Assembly: GCF_000495835.1 (NCBI RefSeq)
Contig: NZ_AWGC01000019.1
Location: 1 to 64,000 of the forward strand
Source of the DNA: Asticcacaulis sp. AC402
GTDB taxonomy: Bacteria > Pseudomonadota > Alphaproteobacteria > Caulobacterales > Caulobacteraceae
Direction of reading: 5' to 3'
Length of the DNA stretch: 64,000 bases
Shown: positions 18,892-28,426 of the stretch, in pieces
Layout: every line of letters starts with the position of its first letter
Position numbering within the stretch: the stretch's first letter is position 1
Position numbers and translations under genes: made by a program
Notes under the pieces: generated by a model
The model's database searches: none
What the model saw: the letters and a program-made list of their open reading frames with translations, nothing else
What the model was told of the DNA's origin: nothing

Positions 18892-19351
18892 GGGAACGCT
18901 TGCAGCCCTGTTGTTGTCGACCGGTGCGGTTCACGCCGCCACCCCAGCGCAAGACAACCTGAAGACCGGTCAGACCTATCTGGCGGGCGTCGCAAAGCAG
19001 CCGGGCGTCGTAACTCTGCCGTCGGGCGTTATGTATCGGGTGATTTCCAGCTCGCCCAAGCCTGGCGCCCAGCCAACCGTCGCCGACAATGTCACGATTC
19101 ATTACGAGGGCAAGCTGATCAACGGTGCCGTCTTCGACTCATCGTTCGAACGCGGTAAGCCGGCCAACTTCCCTTTGGGCCGGCTTATCCCGGCCTGGCA
19201 ACAGGCCATTCCGCAGATGCATGTCGGTGATGAGATCCTGCTCTACGCCCCACCGGCCCAGGCCTATGGCGAGCGCGACCTCAGCCCCGACATCCCGCCC
19301 AACAGCACCCTGATCTTCCGGGTGCGCCTCTTCGCCATTGGTGCCCAATGA
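18872..19351 (+). CDS. FKBP-type peptidyl-prolyl isomerase, exported (copy 1)
   Basis: The 159-residue protein has a signal peptide (WIRGTLAALLLSTGAVHAAT) and one FKBP domain (about 75-157): NVTIHYEGKLINGAVFDSS, FPLGRLIPAWQQAIPQMHVG and PPNSTLIFRVRLF. It catalyses cis-trans prolyl isomerisation, probably in the periplasm. The ATG lies inside the ilvA 3' end and has GAGGAG about 10 bases upstream. Its stop overlaps the second FKBP gene as ATGA. Confidence 0.93.
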   Translation: MHYAWIRGTLAALLLSTGAVHAATPAQDNLKTGQTYLAGVAKQPGVVTLPSGVMYRVISSSPKPGAQPTVADNVTIHYEGKLINGAVFDSSFERGKPANFPLGRLIPAWQQAIPQMHVGDEILLYAPPAQAYGERDLSPDIPPNSTLIFRVRLFAIGAQ

Positions 19352-19878
19352 AAATTCGCCTAATCACTGTCTGCGCCCTGGCGGCATTTACTCTGAACGG
19401 CTGCGACCGTAAGGAGGCAAGCGTCGTCGAAAAGGAAATGGCCGCTTACCAGGCCGAGTTGGAAGCCGCCCAGGCCAAGTACGCCAAGGCTGGCGAAGAT
19501 TTCCTGGCCAAGACCGCCAAGGAGCCAGGCGTGGTCACTCTGCCGTCGGGCCTGATGTACAAGGTGCTTTCGAACCCTAACCCGAATGCGCCCCAGCCCA
19601 AGATCACCGACACGGTCACCGTCAACTACGAGGGCAAGCTTGTCGATGGCCGGATCTTCGACTCGTCGTATGCACGCAACCAGCCGGCAAGCTTCCCGCT
19701 GAACCGCGTGGTCGAGGCCTGGCAGATCGGTATCCCGTTGATGCACAAGGGCGACAGCTATATGCTGTATGTGCCCTCGAAACTGGGCTATGGCGAACGC
19801 GACATGGGCAATGGCGAAATCCCCGCCAACAGCGTCCTGGTGTTCAAGGTCGAGCTTCTCGACATTCAGGCGAAGTAG
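19348..19878 (+). CDS. FKBP-type peptidyl-prolyl isomerase, lipoprotein (copy 2)
   Basis: The 176-residue protein has lipobox LNGC (Cys20), a short coiled-coil-like segment (VEKEMAAYQAELEAAQAKYA) and an FKBP domain with NYEGKLVDGRIFDSSYARN and PLMHKGDSYMLYVPSKLGYG. It is clearly paralogous to the preceding gene, with the same VTLPSG and MYKV/MYRV lead-in, so it probably arose by tandem duplication. The two differ in anchoring: one soluble, one membrane-attached. The 3' end overlaps a convergent gene by 35 bases. Confidence 0.93.
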   Translation: MKIRLITVCALAAFTLNGCDRKEASVVEKEMAAYQAELEAAQAKYAKAGEDFLAKTAKEPGVVTLPSGLMYKVLSNPNPNAPQPKITDTVTVNYEGKLVDGRIFDSSYARNQPASFPLNRVVEAWQIGIPLMHKGDSYMLYVPSKLGYGERDMGNGEIPANSVLVFKVELLDIQAK

Positions 19879-22063
19879 ACGAGGCTTCGCCGTCCGCCTT
19901 CAGCGATGAAACGATCCGCACCGGCGTCGCTTTGAACGCGGGCGTCTTGCTGCGCGGATCGACCGCTGTGCCGACCAGGATGTTGGCTTCCGGATAATAG
20001 GCCATGACCGAACCGCGGGCGACATCGAAGGCACGGACGGTCACATCGTCCATGCGTCCGTGATCGGATTCAAGCGCCACCACGTCACCATCCTTCAGTC
20101 CGCGCGCCGAGAGATCATCGGCGTGCAACAGGACACTCCGGCGGTCCATACCTCCGCGGTAGCTGTCCGTGTACTCGTAGATGATGGTGTTGAACTGACC
20201 TTCCGAGCGCACCGTGGTCAGCAATAGCTGCGACGCCTCGACCGGCGGCAAGGACCGGACAACGAAACGTCCCTTGCCGTCGATGGTATGGAAGTGTGGC
20301 GTGTGCATCAACCGGCCACGGACATGGAACTCTTGCCGCGCCACATCGATGTCCGCCAGACCTTCCATACCTGGAACGATGCGGGCAATAGCTTCGCGGA
20401 TAGTGCGGTGCTGCTTGAACGCGACGAAATCGATCGGCGATCCCGGCATCAGGCGTTGCGCCAGGTCGCACAGGATATCGCTTTCCGGCCGCACGCCATC
20501 GAAGCGATGAATGCCGCCATCCGACAGCCGCACGAAGTTGAACATCGATTCCTGCGTTGTCGGCTGCCACTCCTCGTCGCGGGCCGTCACCGGCAGGATC
20601 AGTACATCACCGTCGCCGATGCCGTGGACATGGCCGCGATTCAAGGTCGTGGTCAGGTACAGCTTGAACCTGATCCGCCCCATCGCTTCCAGGGCAAAGG
20701 CGCTGTCGGGATTGGCTTCGAACAGGTTTCCGCCCATCAGGACCGCGGCATCGATCTCACCACGCCGCGCCGCCTGCATGCAGGCCATGGTGTCCATCCC
20801 GCCGCCCTGCGGCAGCGTGATGCCGAACGCCTGCTCCATCCGCGCCAGGACCTCGCGCGCCAGCACCGGCTTTACCCCTATCGTGCCGATGCCCTGGACA
20901 TTGGAATGTCCCCGCAAGGGCAGAAGTCCGGCGCCCGGCCGACCGATCTGACCACGTAACATCGCCAGATTGGCAATATATTCGACATTTTCACAGCCAT
21001 TGAGGTGGTGGGTAATCCCCATCCCCCAGGCAAACACGGCCGATCCGGCCTTTGCGTACAGTCCCGCCACTCGCTCCAGGTCCGTCCGCGCTAGTCCGGT
21101 CCGACTTTCGATCTCGTCCCACGACGTCGCCTCAATATCGGCCAGGAACGCCTCAAACCCCATCGTATGGGCGGCAATGAAATCGCCATCCGCCGCAACC
21201 AATACCGCCTTGGCCAGCCCCTTCATCACGGCCAGGTCCGAGCCGATGCGCGGCTGCAGGTAATCAGAGGCGATCCAGTCGCCGCCCGTGACCATGGATT
21301 TGACGCTCTTCGGCAGGGCAAAACGCACCAGCCCAGCCTCCCTGGCGGGATTGATGATCACCACCTGGCCGCCCCGATCACGAATACCCTTCAGTTTATG
21401 GATGAAGCGCGGATGGTTCGAGGCCGGATTCGCGCCGATGACGAAGATGAAATCGCAGCGGTCGAGATCGTCCAGCTCTACGGTTGAGGTCCCGGTCCCA
21501 ATGGTGGTTCCCAGCCCCACGCCTGTGGCCTGATGGCAGTAGTACGAGCAGTTGTTGACATTGTTGGTGCCCCAGGCCCGCGCCAGCAGTTGCAAGACGA
21601 AACCAGCCTCGTTGGACGACCGGCCGGAGCTGTAGAAAAAGCTGCGATCCGGCGCCGTCGCCCGCATCTGTGTCCCCGCCAGGTCCAAAGCCGCGTCCCA
21701 GTCGATGGCTTCGAACCGGTCGCCGCCGGCGGGCTTGTACAGCGGCGTCGCCAGCCGCCCGAGATGCTCCAACTCATGGCCGTCCAGTTCGCGCAGGTCG
21801 CTTAAGGGGTGGGTCAGCACCTCGATGGGGATTCCCGACTGGATATCGGTCGACTGGGCCTGGATCGACTTGTTGCACACCGACGGAAAGTCGCCGGATT
21901 CGTTGGTCATGCCGCCCTTTTGCCCGCCCATGCCCAACCCGCAGGCCTTGCAGGTATTCTTGGCGGTGAGTGCCTTGGCGGTGGACTTCAGGCCGATCTT
22001 CGTCGCCGTCTGAAGGGCATACAGGACCTTCTTGGGACCACCACCGACGACGGGCTTGGACAT
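19844..22063 (-). CDS. YdeP-like molybdopterin oxidoreductase (FdhA-like alpha subunit)
   Basis: The 739-residue protein belongs to the molybdopterin oxidoreductase family, in the subgroup related to E. coli YdeP and formate dehydrogenase H. The N-terminal iron-sulfur region shows Cys38, Cys41 and Cys63 (NTCKACGLGMGGQKGG, SVCNKS). Molybdopterin-binding segments include CSYYCHQATGVGLGTTIGTG and FIFVIGANPASNHPRF. No signal peptide, so cytosolic. The substrate is unknown; YdeP is linked to acid resistance in E. coli. The ATG at 22063 is preferred because GAGAGGAAG precedes it. Confidence 0.88.
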   Translation of the reverse strand: MSKPVVGGGPKKVLYALQTATKIGLKSTAKALTAKNTCKACGLGMGGQKGGMTNESGDFPSVCNKSIQAQSTDIQSGIPIEVLTHPLSDLRELDGHELEHLGRLATPLYKPAGGDRFEAIDWDAALDLAGTQMRATAPDRSFFYSSGRSSNEAGFVLQLLARAWGTNNVNNCSYYCHQATGVGLGTTIGTGTSTVELDDLDRCDFIFVIGANPASNHPRFIHKLKGIRDRGGQVVIINPAREAGLVRFALPKSVKSMVTGGDWIASDYLQPRIGSDLAVMKGLAKAVLVAADGDFIAAHTMGFEAFLADIEATSWDEIESRTGLARTDLERVAGLYAKAGSAVFAWGMGITHHLNGCENVEYIANLAMLRGQIGRPGAGLLPLRGHSNVQGIGTIGVKPVLAREVLARMEQAFGITLPQGGGMDTMACMQAARRGEIDAAVLMGGNLFEANPDSAFALEAMGRIRFKLYLTTTLNRGHVHGIGDGDVLILPVTARDEEWQPTTQESMFNFVRLSDGGIHRFDGVRPESDILCDLAQRLMPGSPIDFVAFKQHRTIREAIARIVPGMEGLADIDVARQEFHVRGRLMHTPHFHTIDGKGRFVVRSLPPVEASQLLLTTVRSEGQFNTIIYEYTDSYRGGMDRRSVLLHADDLSARGLKDGDVVALESDHGRMDDVTVRAFDVARGSVMAYYPEANILVGTAVDPRSKTPAFKATPVRIVSSLKADGEASSTSPECREARP

Positions 22064-22117
22064 ACCGGGCTTCCTCTCATTGATCACAGCACGTCACAGT
22101 CAAAGCTAACCTTGCTT

Positions 22118-22164
22118 TTCCTCTCCACGAAGTGGGGAGGGGGATCGCGAAGCGGTGGAGGGGT
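22118..22164. repeat. Element G palindrome
   Basis: CCTCTCCAC-gaag-TGGGGAGG followed by GGATCGCGAAGCGGTGGAGG lies in the 158-base gap between the serine hydrolase and oxidoreductase genes. It is the same family as the copies near 12571 and 23725. Confidence 0.65.
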
Positions 22165-22221
22165 ACACGTAAGGCGACCCGCCACTACCGGTTTGAAGTC
22201 AACCTAAACCAATCGGACCAC

Positions 22222-23628
22222 TTAAACCAGAGCCGCTGCCCGCGCCGCCATCAGCGCCTGACCGACCGCCGCCATGGTCTGCGGCGCCGCATCATTGCCA
22301 CAGGCAGCACAGACGACCCCGGCAGCCGCATCGACCAACACCTCGCCATACCACACGGTGTTCGAGCCATTATGCCAGATCGCACCATCGGGCCGCACCA
22401 CCCAGCCCAAAGCATAGTCACCCCCGAACGGCGGCGTATGCAACTTGGCCCAGGTCTCCGGCTTCAAAAACTCTGTCCGGTCACGATGCGCCGCCAGATA
22501 CACCAGCATATCACCCATCGACATATGCACCCGTCCAGCTGGCCCCAGCACCACAGGATTATCGTTCAACAACCCTGGCCCAACCGGCGCCGGCATGCGA
22601 CTGGCGCCCTGCGCCAGATGCCCCAAAGGCTGATCGACCTTACCCGCCGTGCCCGGCGCACCGAACCCGGCCGAAGTGATACCCAACGGCTCGAACACAT
22701 GATCCTGGATCAGCGTCTCCCAACTCCGGCCAGCCGCAGCCTCGATCATCGCGCCGGCGACGACATAACCGTTATTGCTGTAGACCATCTGTCCCGCCAA
22801 AGGTCCCACCGGCTTGGCCGTTAAAGCCTCCGCCGCATAAGCCAACCGTTCGACCCGAGCGTCCGCCAATCCATCCCGCGCATAGGCGTTAAACCGGCTA
22901 TCCGGAATATTGGGCTGCAACCCGGCGCGATGGCTCAGCAGGTGCAGAAAGCTGGCATCCTTGTACGCCCCCGCCTTGTCGCCCAGCAGCGCCCCGACCG
23001 TCGTATCCCACTTGACAGCGCCGTTTTCGACCAAACGCGCCACCAGGGTCGAGGTCATCGACTTGGTGATCGAGCCCCAGTGCCACTGATCGTCCGGTGT
23101 CACCGCGTTGGCGCCACCGGCCATACGCAAACCGTCGGCCAGGCGGCCTGACGACTTACCCTGCCAGGCCGCGCCGATCGCCGGCGTGCCTGCACCACTG
23201 CGAATGCCCTGCAACCGCTCAGCCGTCAGCGCCTCGACACCGGCCGAGCTCTCTTCGATAACCTCACCGCGATTGAAATCGAGCGGTATGGGCGCGCCTT
23301 GAGTGAAGGTGCCGGTGATATGGTCGGCGCCTTTCAACTCACCATTGTAATCGGCCTTGATGGCTTTGAACTCGGCAGAGATGCGGTTGCCTTCGATCTT
23401 GACCTTGCTGGCGGGGATTTCGCCACTGCCCTGGTCCAGGCTGATCAGCTTGACCGTATTGCCGGCTATGACCAGGCGCAACCGCAGACTGGCAGATCCC
23501 ACGGTCAACCGCCCCGTCCATATGCCCTCAAAATCGGTCGCCTGCGCCCGCGCAGCTGTTCCCAATCCGAGAGCCGCCGCAGCGCCCGCCAGAAGACCCT
23601 GAATGTTCATGCGCCGCGAATGAGCCAT
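22222..23628 (-). CDS. Tat-exported serine hydrolase, beta-lactamase/PBP fold (S12-like)
   Basis: The 468-residue protein starts with a twin-arginine signal (HSRRMNIQGLLAG). Residues 30-125 form a beta-rich lead domain, followed by an S12/class C beta-lactamase-like domain. The nucleophile motif is Ser186-x-x-Lys189 (SITKS), the second motif is Tyr283-Ser-Asn285 and the third is HNG near residue 425. The family includes esterases, D-aminopeptidases and carboxypeptidases; the substrate cannot be told. The start has AGGAGGGGAG directly upstream. Likely periplasmic. Confidence 0.9.
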   Translation of the reverse strand: MAHSRRMNIQGLLAGAAAALGLGTAARAQATDFEGIWTGRLTVGSASLRLRLVIAGNTVKLISLDQGSGEIPASKVKIEGNRISAEFKAIKADYNGELKGADHITGTFTQGAPIPLDFNRGEVIEESSAGVEALTAERLQGIRSGAGTPAIGAAWQGKSSGRLADGLRMAGGANAVTPDDQWHWGSITKSMTSTLVARLVENGAVKWDTTVGALLGDKAGAYKDASFLHLLSHRAGLQPNIPDSRFNAYARDGLADARVERLAYAAEALTAKPVGPLAGQMVYSNNGYVVAGAMIEAAAGRSWETLIQDHVFEPLGITSAGFGAPGTAGKVDQPLGHLAQGASRMPAPVGPGLLNDNPVVLGPAGRVHMSMGDMLVYLAAHRDRTEFLKPETWAKLHTPPFGGDYALGWVVRPDGAIWHNGSNTVWYGEVLVDAAAGVVCAACGNDAAPQTMAAVGQALMAARAAALV

Positions 23629-23724
23629 CGGCTCCCCTCCTCTGTTGCCCCAAAGGATGTAGGACCGCCCCCCTCACCGCACAAGTGAACTTTATGTCAC
23701 TGTGCCGGCCTTGGAATCTTCTTC

Positions 23725-23804
23725 CTTCTCCTCCCCATTCCTTCAATGGGGAGGTGGCGAGCGAGCGAAGCCGAAGGCGTAGCAAGTCGAGACGGAGGGG
23801 TCCT
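23725..23804. repeat. Element G palindrome abutting element V
   Basis: CTCCTCCCCATT-ccttca-ATGGGGAGG then GTGGCGAGCGAGCGAAGCCG and GACGGAGGGGTCCTC. It runs directly into the 141-bp element at 23805. The 335-base gap between the serine hydrolase and pgi is almost entirely repeat. Confidence 0.7.
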
Positions 23805-23945
23805 CTTATACCAAGCCTCATAAAGAATGACTCTTGGTATTCGCATTTTTTCAGCTCAAACGCCGCATGGCTCCTCGCAAAAGCTCGGGCGGCCAGTCGG
23901 CCTTGCCAACCCGCGGTGTGTCAAGAATTTCGCGGGTTGGTATTA
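23805..23945 (+). repeat. Element V copy 1 (141 bp, variable terminal hairpin)
   Basis: Layout: TACCAAG/CTTGGTA hairpin, TTCGCATTTTTTCAGCTCAA, core GCTCCTCGCAAAAGCTCGGG with short stems, CCTTG, and a terminal 35-base hairpin CCAACCCGCG (23906-23915) / CGCGGGTTGG (23931-23940) followed by TATTA. An inverted copy of the same length is at 30778-30918. No ORF is likely. Confidence 0.85.
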
Positions 23946-23963
23946 GGCCCCAAACTCCGAACC

Positions 23964-25574
23964 CTACCCCTTCACCCGCGCAATCAAAGCCGCCGTCGAA
24001 GGATCATGCTCAGCCGGCACCTCAGCCGCAAAATCCTTCAACACAGCACTGGCCAAGGTCTTGCCCAACTCCACACCCCACTGGTCGAAGCTGTTTAGAC
24101 CAAGCACAATGCCCTCGGCAAAGGTCTTGTGCTCATACAGCGCCAGCAGCGCGCCCAGCGTCTCGGGCGTCAATTCGTTGATTAACACCAGGGTCGATGG
24201 CTTATTGCCCGGGCACACCTTCTGCGGCGCGATCTGGGCCGTCTTGGCGGCATCGAAGCCCAAAGCGCGGCACTCGGCTTCCGACGTCTCCAGCGACTTG
24301 CCGACCATGAAAGCCTCGCCCTGGGCGATGACGTTCGACAGCAGCTTCTTGCGCATGTCGTCCGACGCTTCGGCGTTCTTTTCGACCGCGATCAGTTCCA
24401 GCGGCACGACGTCCTCGGACTGGTGCAACATCTGGAAGAAGGCGTGCTGGGCATTGGTGCCTTCGTCACCAAACACGACCGGGCAGGTTGCTGTGCTGAG
24501 AATATCACCGGTCGGCGAAGTACGCTTGCCGTTCGACTCCATCTCCAACTGCTGCAGGAAGGCCGCCAGACGACGCAGGCGGTGGACATAGGGAATGACG
24601 GCGCGCGACGGCCGGTTCAGGCCGATACGGTTATAGAGCTGTGCCGCCGCCAAAAGGACCGGAGCATTACGGTGGAACGGCGCGGTCAGGAAATGCTGGT
24701 CCATTGCGTGGGCGCCGGCCAAAAGGCGCTCATAAACATCGTAACCCAGCGCGATGACCAGCGACAGCGACACCGCCGACCACAACGAATAGCGGCCGCC
24801 GACCCAATCCTTGAACCCGAAGACGCGATCGCCGGCAATGCCGTAAGCGCCGGTCTTGTCGGGTGCTGCCGAGACCGCGGCCATGTGGGCTTGCGCTGCT
24901 TCGACGCCCAGTGCGGAGACCAGCCAGTCGCGCGCGGCCAGGAAGTTGGCCAGGGTTTCCTGGGTGGTGAAGGTCTTCGACACCGCAATGACCAGGGTTT
25001 CCGCCGGATCTAAGCCCGCCAGGGCGAGGGCCAGTTCCGAACCGTCGACATTGGCAACGAAACGAACGTCGATCTGAGGCGTCAATGGCGTCAGGCCCTG
25101 GAAGACCAGACGCGGACCCAGGTCCGAACCACCGATGCCAATATGGACAATCGTCTTGAACGGCTTGCCCGAAAACCCTGTGATGGCTCCGGCGCGGATG
25201 CCATCGGCATAGCTTTTCATGGCGTCGCGGGCGGTCTTGACGTCGCTGGTGATCTCCGGCCCGCGCAGGCGCAGGTTCTCATCGTCGGAATCGCGCAAGG
25301 CGACATGCAGTACCGCGCGGCCTTCGGAGACGTTGATAGTCTGGCCGGTCCACATCTTTTCGCGGGCGCCGTCGAGGCCCGACTGTTCGAAGGCCTCGAT
25401 GGCGCGGTCGAAACCCGACTTCGACCAGCTTTGCTTCGACACGTCGATATAAAGACCGGCGATTTCGAGGCTCATGCGGCTGAGGCGGTCGGGATCGTTG
25501 CGGAAATGATCGATGATCTTGCCCGGTCCGTCGACAAAAGCCTGGGTTCTGAGCGCATCCAAAGCAGGGTTCAT
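23964..25574 (-). CDS. pgi: Glucose-6-phosphate isomerase
   Basis: The 536-residue enzyme interconverts glucose-6-phosphate and fructose-6-phosphate. PGI signatures are present: GIGGSDLGP, SKTFTTQETLAN, SNGKRTSPTGD (near residue 350) and a C-terminal FDQWGVELGKTLA with the catalytic Lys region. The ATG at 25574 follows GGAGG and overlaps the stop of the upstream glycosyltransferase gene as ATGA, so the longer frame to 25625 is not used. Confidence 0.96.
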   Translation of the reverse strand: MNPALDALRTQAFVDGPGKIIDHFRNDPDRLSRMSLEIAGLYIDVSKQSWSKSGFDRAIEAFEQSGLDGAREKMWTGQTINVSEGRAVLHVALRDSDDENLRLRGPEITSDVKTARDAMKSYADGIRAGAITGFSGKPFKTIVHIGIGGSDLGPRLVFQGLTPLTPQIDVRFVANVDGSELALALAGLDPAETLVIAVSKTFTTQETLANFLAARDWLVSALGVEAAQAHMAAVSAAPDKTGAYGIAGDRVFGFKDWVGGRYSLWSAVSLSLVIALGYDVYERLLAGAHAMDQHFLTAPFHRNAPVLLAAAQLYNRIGLNRPSRAVIPYVHRLRRLAAFLQQLEMESNGKRTSPTGDILSTATCPVVFGDEGTNAQHAFFQMLHQSEDVVPLELIAVEKNAEASDDMRKKLLSNVIAQGEAFMVGKSLETSEAECRALGFDAAKTAQIAPQKVCPGNKPSTLVLINELTPETLGALLALYEHKTFAEGIVLGLNSFDQWGVELGKTLASAVLKDFAAEVPAEHDPSTAALIARVKG

Positions 25575-26566
25575 AGCAGCCTCCGGTGATCTATCGCGCG
25601 GGTGGCGATTTTTACCGGGTTCCATGTCAAGCTTTTGGCCAAACGTAAAGCGCTTAAGCGCCGTTCATGCTGAATTATTTTGCGGCTGCGAAGGATTGGT
25701 CCTAAGCCGACAATACCCTCCCAAATAGCGACCCAGACGATACTGGCCTTGCCTTTGAACGTGTCCTTCACAGCCCCGACCAGGGTAAGACCAAGATGGA
25801 ACGGCAGGGTCAGGATCAACAGGCCCAAGGGCATGGATTTGACGTACAGCCACAGCCGGTTTCGGTAGCCATGATAGAGGGCAAAGTCCGAACGGACTGA
25901 GGTCGACGCCGAACCGATATGGGCGACCCTGGCGTCTGGTACAAATACCGTCGTCTCGCCAGCCAGACGGGCACGAAAGCCGAGGTCGGCGTCTTCGCAG
26001 TAACAGAAGAAGCGTTCATCAAACCCGCCAAGCCGCTCGAACAGATCGCGGCGTATCAGCATGGCGGCACCGCACGGGGCAAAGACCTCGGCAGGCGCCA
26101 AATTTGCCGGCACCGGATGGCCGAAACCGGACCGATAGGGAAATCCAAAAAAGGTTATGGAATCACCCGCTCCATCCAGCGTGTCCATGTGCTCGGCATC
26201 GGTCTGCAGGGAGGTGAAAATCCTGACATTTGGATGGTCATCGATGACGTGTTGCATCGCCCATAGCCAATCGCGATCAACAAAGGCGTCCGGATTGATA
26301 AAGCCGATCCATTGCGTCGTCGCCGTTGCCGCAGCCTGATTCATACCCTTGGCAAAGCCGAGATTCCGATCGTTACGAATCTGTCGCACCCTCGGGAACT
26401 GTACCGCCAGGCCGTCCAAATCGATGTCGGTCGAGCCATTGTCGGCATGGACTATGACCGGATTCCCACCCAAAGCGGTCAGCGCGGTGAGGCAGCGTGC
26501 CGTATGGACTCCGGAGTTGTAGCTGAGCGTGATCAGGGTGAATTTCGCCGGCAAATCCTCAGTCAT
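25571..26566 (-). CDS. Family 2 glycosyltransferase
   Basis: The 331-residue protein has a GT-A fold: LITLSYNSGVHTARCL at the start, the nucleotide-binding RNDRNLGFAKGMNQAA, a DxD-like FINPDAFVD, and GGFDERFFCYCEDADLGFRA as the acceptor/base region, as in rhamnosyltransferase-like GT2 enzymes. A hydrophobic stretch LGLLILTLPFHLGLTLVG near the C-terminus may bind the membrane. The ATG at 26566 follows GGGAAGG and overlaps the queG end by 8 bases. Acceptor unknown. Confidence 0.9.
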   Translation of the reverse strand: MTEDLPAKFTLITLSYNSGVHTARCLTALTALGGNPVIVHADNGSTDIDLDGLAVQFPRVRQIRNDRNLGFAKGMNQAAATATTQWIGFINPDAFVDRDWLWAMQHVIDDHPNVRIFTSLQTDAEHMDTLDGAGDSITFFGFPYRSGFGHPVPANLAPAEVFAPCGAAMLIRRDLFERLGGFDERFFCYCEDADLGFRARLAGETTVFVPDARVAHIGSASTSVRSDFALYHGYRNRLWLYVKSMPLGLLILTLPFHLGLTLVGAVKDTFKGKASIVWVAIWEGIVGLGPILRSRKIIQHERRLSALRLAKSLTWNPVKIATRAIDHRRLL

Positions 26567-27710
26567 ACCGGCCTTCCCACTCACGTTTTACCGTCGTGTC
26601 GACTTCAGAATTATGAAACCTTTCAGCAATTTGCTGGAATTCTTTGTCATCAACCGCCTGACGCATGGCCCAGACGGCAGCACCGCGTATGACCGGGTCG
26701 GGATCGGTCAGACCGCCGCGGATGGCCGCAATCAATTCTGGATTTTCCGAAAGCTTTGCGGCATTACCCATCGCATACTGCACGTTTCTCAGAAATGCAG
26801 CACGTCCGATGCGCTTAATCGGTGATTTGCTGAACACTGCGCGGAATGCGGCATCGTTCAGTACCGCCAAGTCTGACAGCAAAAGCTTATCAAATCCTTG
26901 CCGGGTCTGCAGCTTTATGTCGGCGGCGGCTGAGGCGAACTTGTTCCACGGGCACGCTGCCAGGCAGTCGTCGCAGCCGTAAATGCGGTTACCCATGGCA
27001 TGACGCAAGGACTCCGGCCACGGCCCCTTGAATTCGATGGTCAGGTAGGACAGGCAGCGCCGGGCATCCAACTGGTAAGGCCCGACGAAGGCGTCGGTTG
27101 GACAGGCACTCAGGCAGGCAGAACACGAACCGCAATGGTCGGCTTCGGGCTGGCCGGTCTCAAAAACACGGTCGAACAGGATGACACCGAGAAAGAACCA
27201 CGAGCCCAGTTCGCGCGACACAAGGTTGGTGTGCTTGCCCTGCCAGCCCAGCCCAGCCAGTTGCGCGAGTGGTTTTTCCATCAGGGGCGCCGTGTCTACG
27301 AAGACCTTCAGCTCGCAGCTGGTCTGGGTGACGATCCAGGTCGCCAGCTGTTTGAGCTTTTTCTTGATCAGGTCGTGGTAGTCGTCGCCGCGGGCATAGA
27401 CGCTGATATTGGCGGTCTCGGGATGATCCAGAAGTTCGAGCGGGTTGCTATCGGGGCCGTAATTGTAGGCCAGGACCAGGGCTGACTGCGCGCCGGCCCA
27501 CATGTTACGCGGATGGCGCCGGCGTTCGAGCGTCTCTTCCATCCATGTCATATCGCCGTGGTAGCCAGCTTCGACAAAGGCAGTAAGCCGATCGGCGGCG
27601 TCCCAGACGTCAGGCAGGGCTGCAAACCGCGCCGCCGCAAAGCCCAGGCGATGGGCTTCCTGCCGGATGGTTTCGGCCAGGTCAGGGGCAGGACGGGTCT
27701 GGGCGTTCAT
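26559..27710 (-). CDS. queG: Epoxyqueuosine reductase
   Basis: The 383-residue cobalamin- and iron-sulfur-dependent enzyme performs the last step of queuosine synthesis in tRNA. Two 4Fe-4S motifs are present: CGSCSACLSACP and CDDCLAACPWN. The N-terminal domain has the QueG-type GYHGDMTWMEE segment. The C-terminal HEAT-like repeat carries GLTDPDPVIRGAAVWAMRQA. It is coupled to the downstream GT2 and pgi by overlap. Confidence 0.95.
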   Translation of the reverse strand: MNAQTRPAPDLAETIRQEAHRLGFAAARFAALPDVWDAADRLTAFVEAGYHGDMTWMEETLERRRHPRNMWAGAQSALVLAYNYGPDSNPLELLDHPETANISVYARGDDYHDLIKKKLKQLATWIVTQTSCELKVFVDTAPLMEKPLAQLAGLGWQGKHTNLVSRELGSWFFLGVILFDRVFETGQPEADHCGSCSACLSACPTDAFVGPYQLDARRCLSYLTIEFKGPWPESLRHAMGNRIYGCDDCLAACPWNKFASAAADIKLQTRQGFDKLLLSDLAVLNDAAFRAVFSKSPIKRIGRAAFLRNVQYAMGNAAKLSENPELIAAIRGGLTDPDPVIRGAAVWAMRQAVDDKEFQQIAERFHNSEVDTTVKREWEGRYD

Positions 27711-27724
27711 GAACAGCGGGAGGA

Positions 27725-28426
27725 TTAAAAATCCAGTTCCTGATAATGCAATGAGGGCGCCATGCCAGGCAGTTTGTCATTGAGCAACGGCCGGAAGGCC
27801 GGCCGGCACTTGACCACCATGTACCATGTCTTCAATGCGGGGTAACGGGACCAATTGATCTCATCGAAGTAGTCGAGGATGGACAACTGGGCGGCACAGG
27901 CGAAATCGGCATAGGACATGACCTGGCCGGCCAGCCAGTTGCGGTACTGAAGCAGACTTTCGAAATAGCGCAGGTGGTCCTTAAGGGCGTCCCGCCCGGC
28001 GCGCATGGCAGCAATATCTGGCGCGCCACCGCCCATAAGTCGCTTTTCCATCTTTTCATGCAGCAGCAAGGCATTGACCTCGTAGTCGAACTTGCGCTCG
28101 AACCAGCCGACCAGGCGCCGCGCCTCGCCACGCTCGTTTAGGTCCTGCGGCCACAGGGGGATATCCGGGTAGGTTTCCTCGAGGTGCTCGAGTATGGCCC
28201 GGCTTTCGCACAAGCGCCGGGTCTTGCCGCCGGCATCACCATCCGGGGTCTCGATCAGGATCGGCAGAAGGCCGGACGGATTCAGGCGTAATATGGTGTC
28301 GTCGGGTTGCCAGTATTTGACCTGCGTTTCCTCAAAGGCCAGCTTCTTCTCGCCCAGGCCGAGGCGGGCCAGCCGCGAATGGGGGTCGAAAGCAAAGTGG
28401 TACAACTGGCGCGAATAACTGATCAT
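27725..28426 (-). CDS. Glutathione S-transferase family protein
   Basis: The 233-residue protein has an N-terminal thioredoxin-like domain (LYHFAFDPHSRLARLGLGEK), the cis-Pro region NPSGLLPILIE (the family's NPxGxVP) and the SRAILEHLEE motif (SRAI for ESxxI), followed by an all-helical C-domain. There is no Cys or Tyr at the usual early catalytic site; Ser18 (SRLAR) is a candidate. Substrate unknown. The gene start overlaps the upstream CDF gene end by four bases. Confidence 0.85.
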   Translation of the reverse strand: MISYSRQLYHFAFDPHSRLARLGLGEKKLAFEETQVKYWQPDDTILRLNPSGLLPILIETPDGDAGGKTRRLCESRAILEHLEETYPDIPLWPQDLNERGEARRLVGWFERKFDYEVNALLLHEKMEKRLMGGGAPDIAAMRAGRDALKDHLRYFESLLQYRNWLAGQVMSYADFACAAQLSILDYFDEINWSRYPALKTWYMVVKCRPAFRPLLNDKLPGMAPSLHYQELDF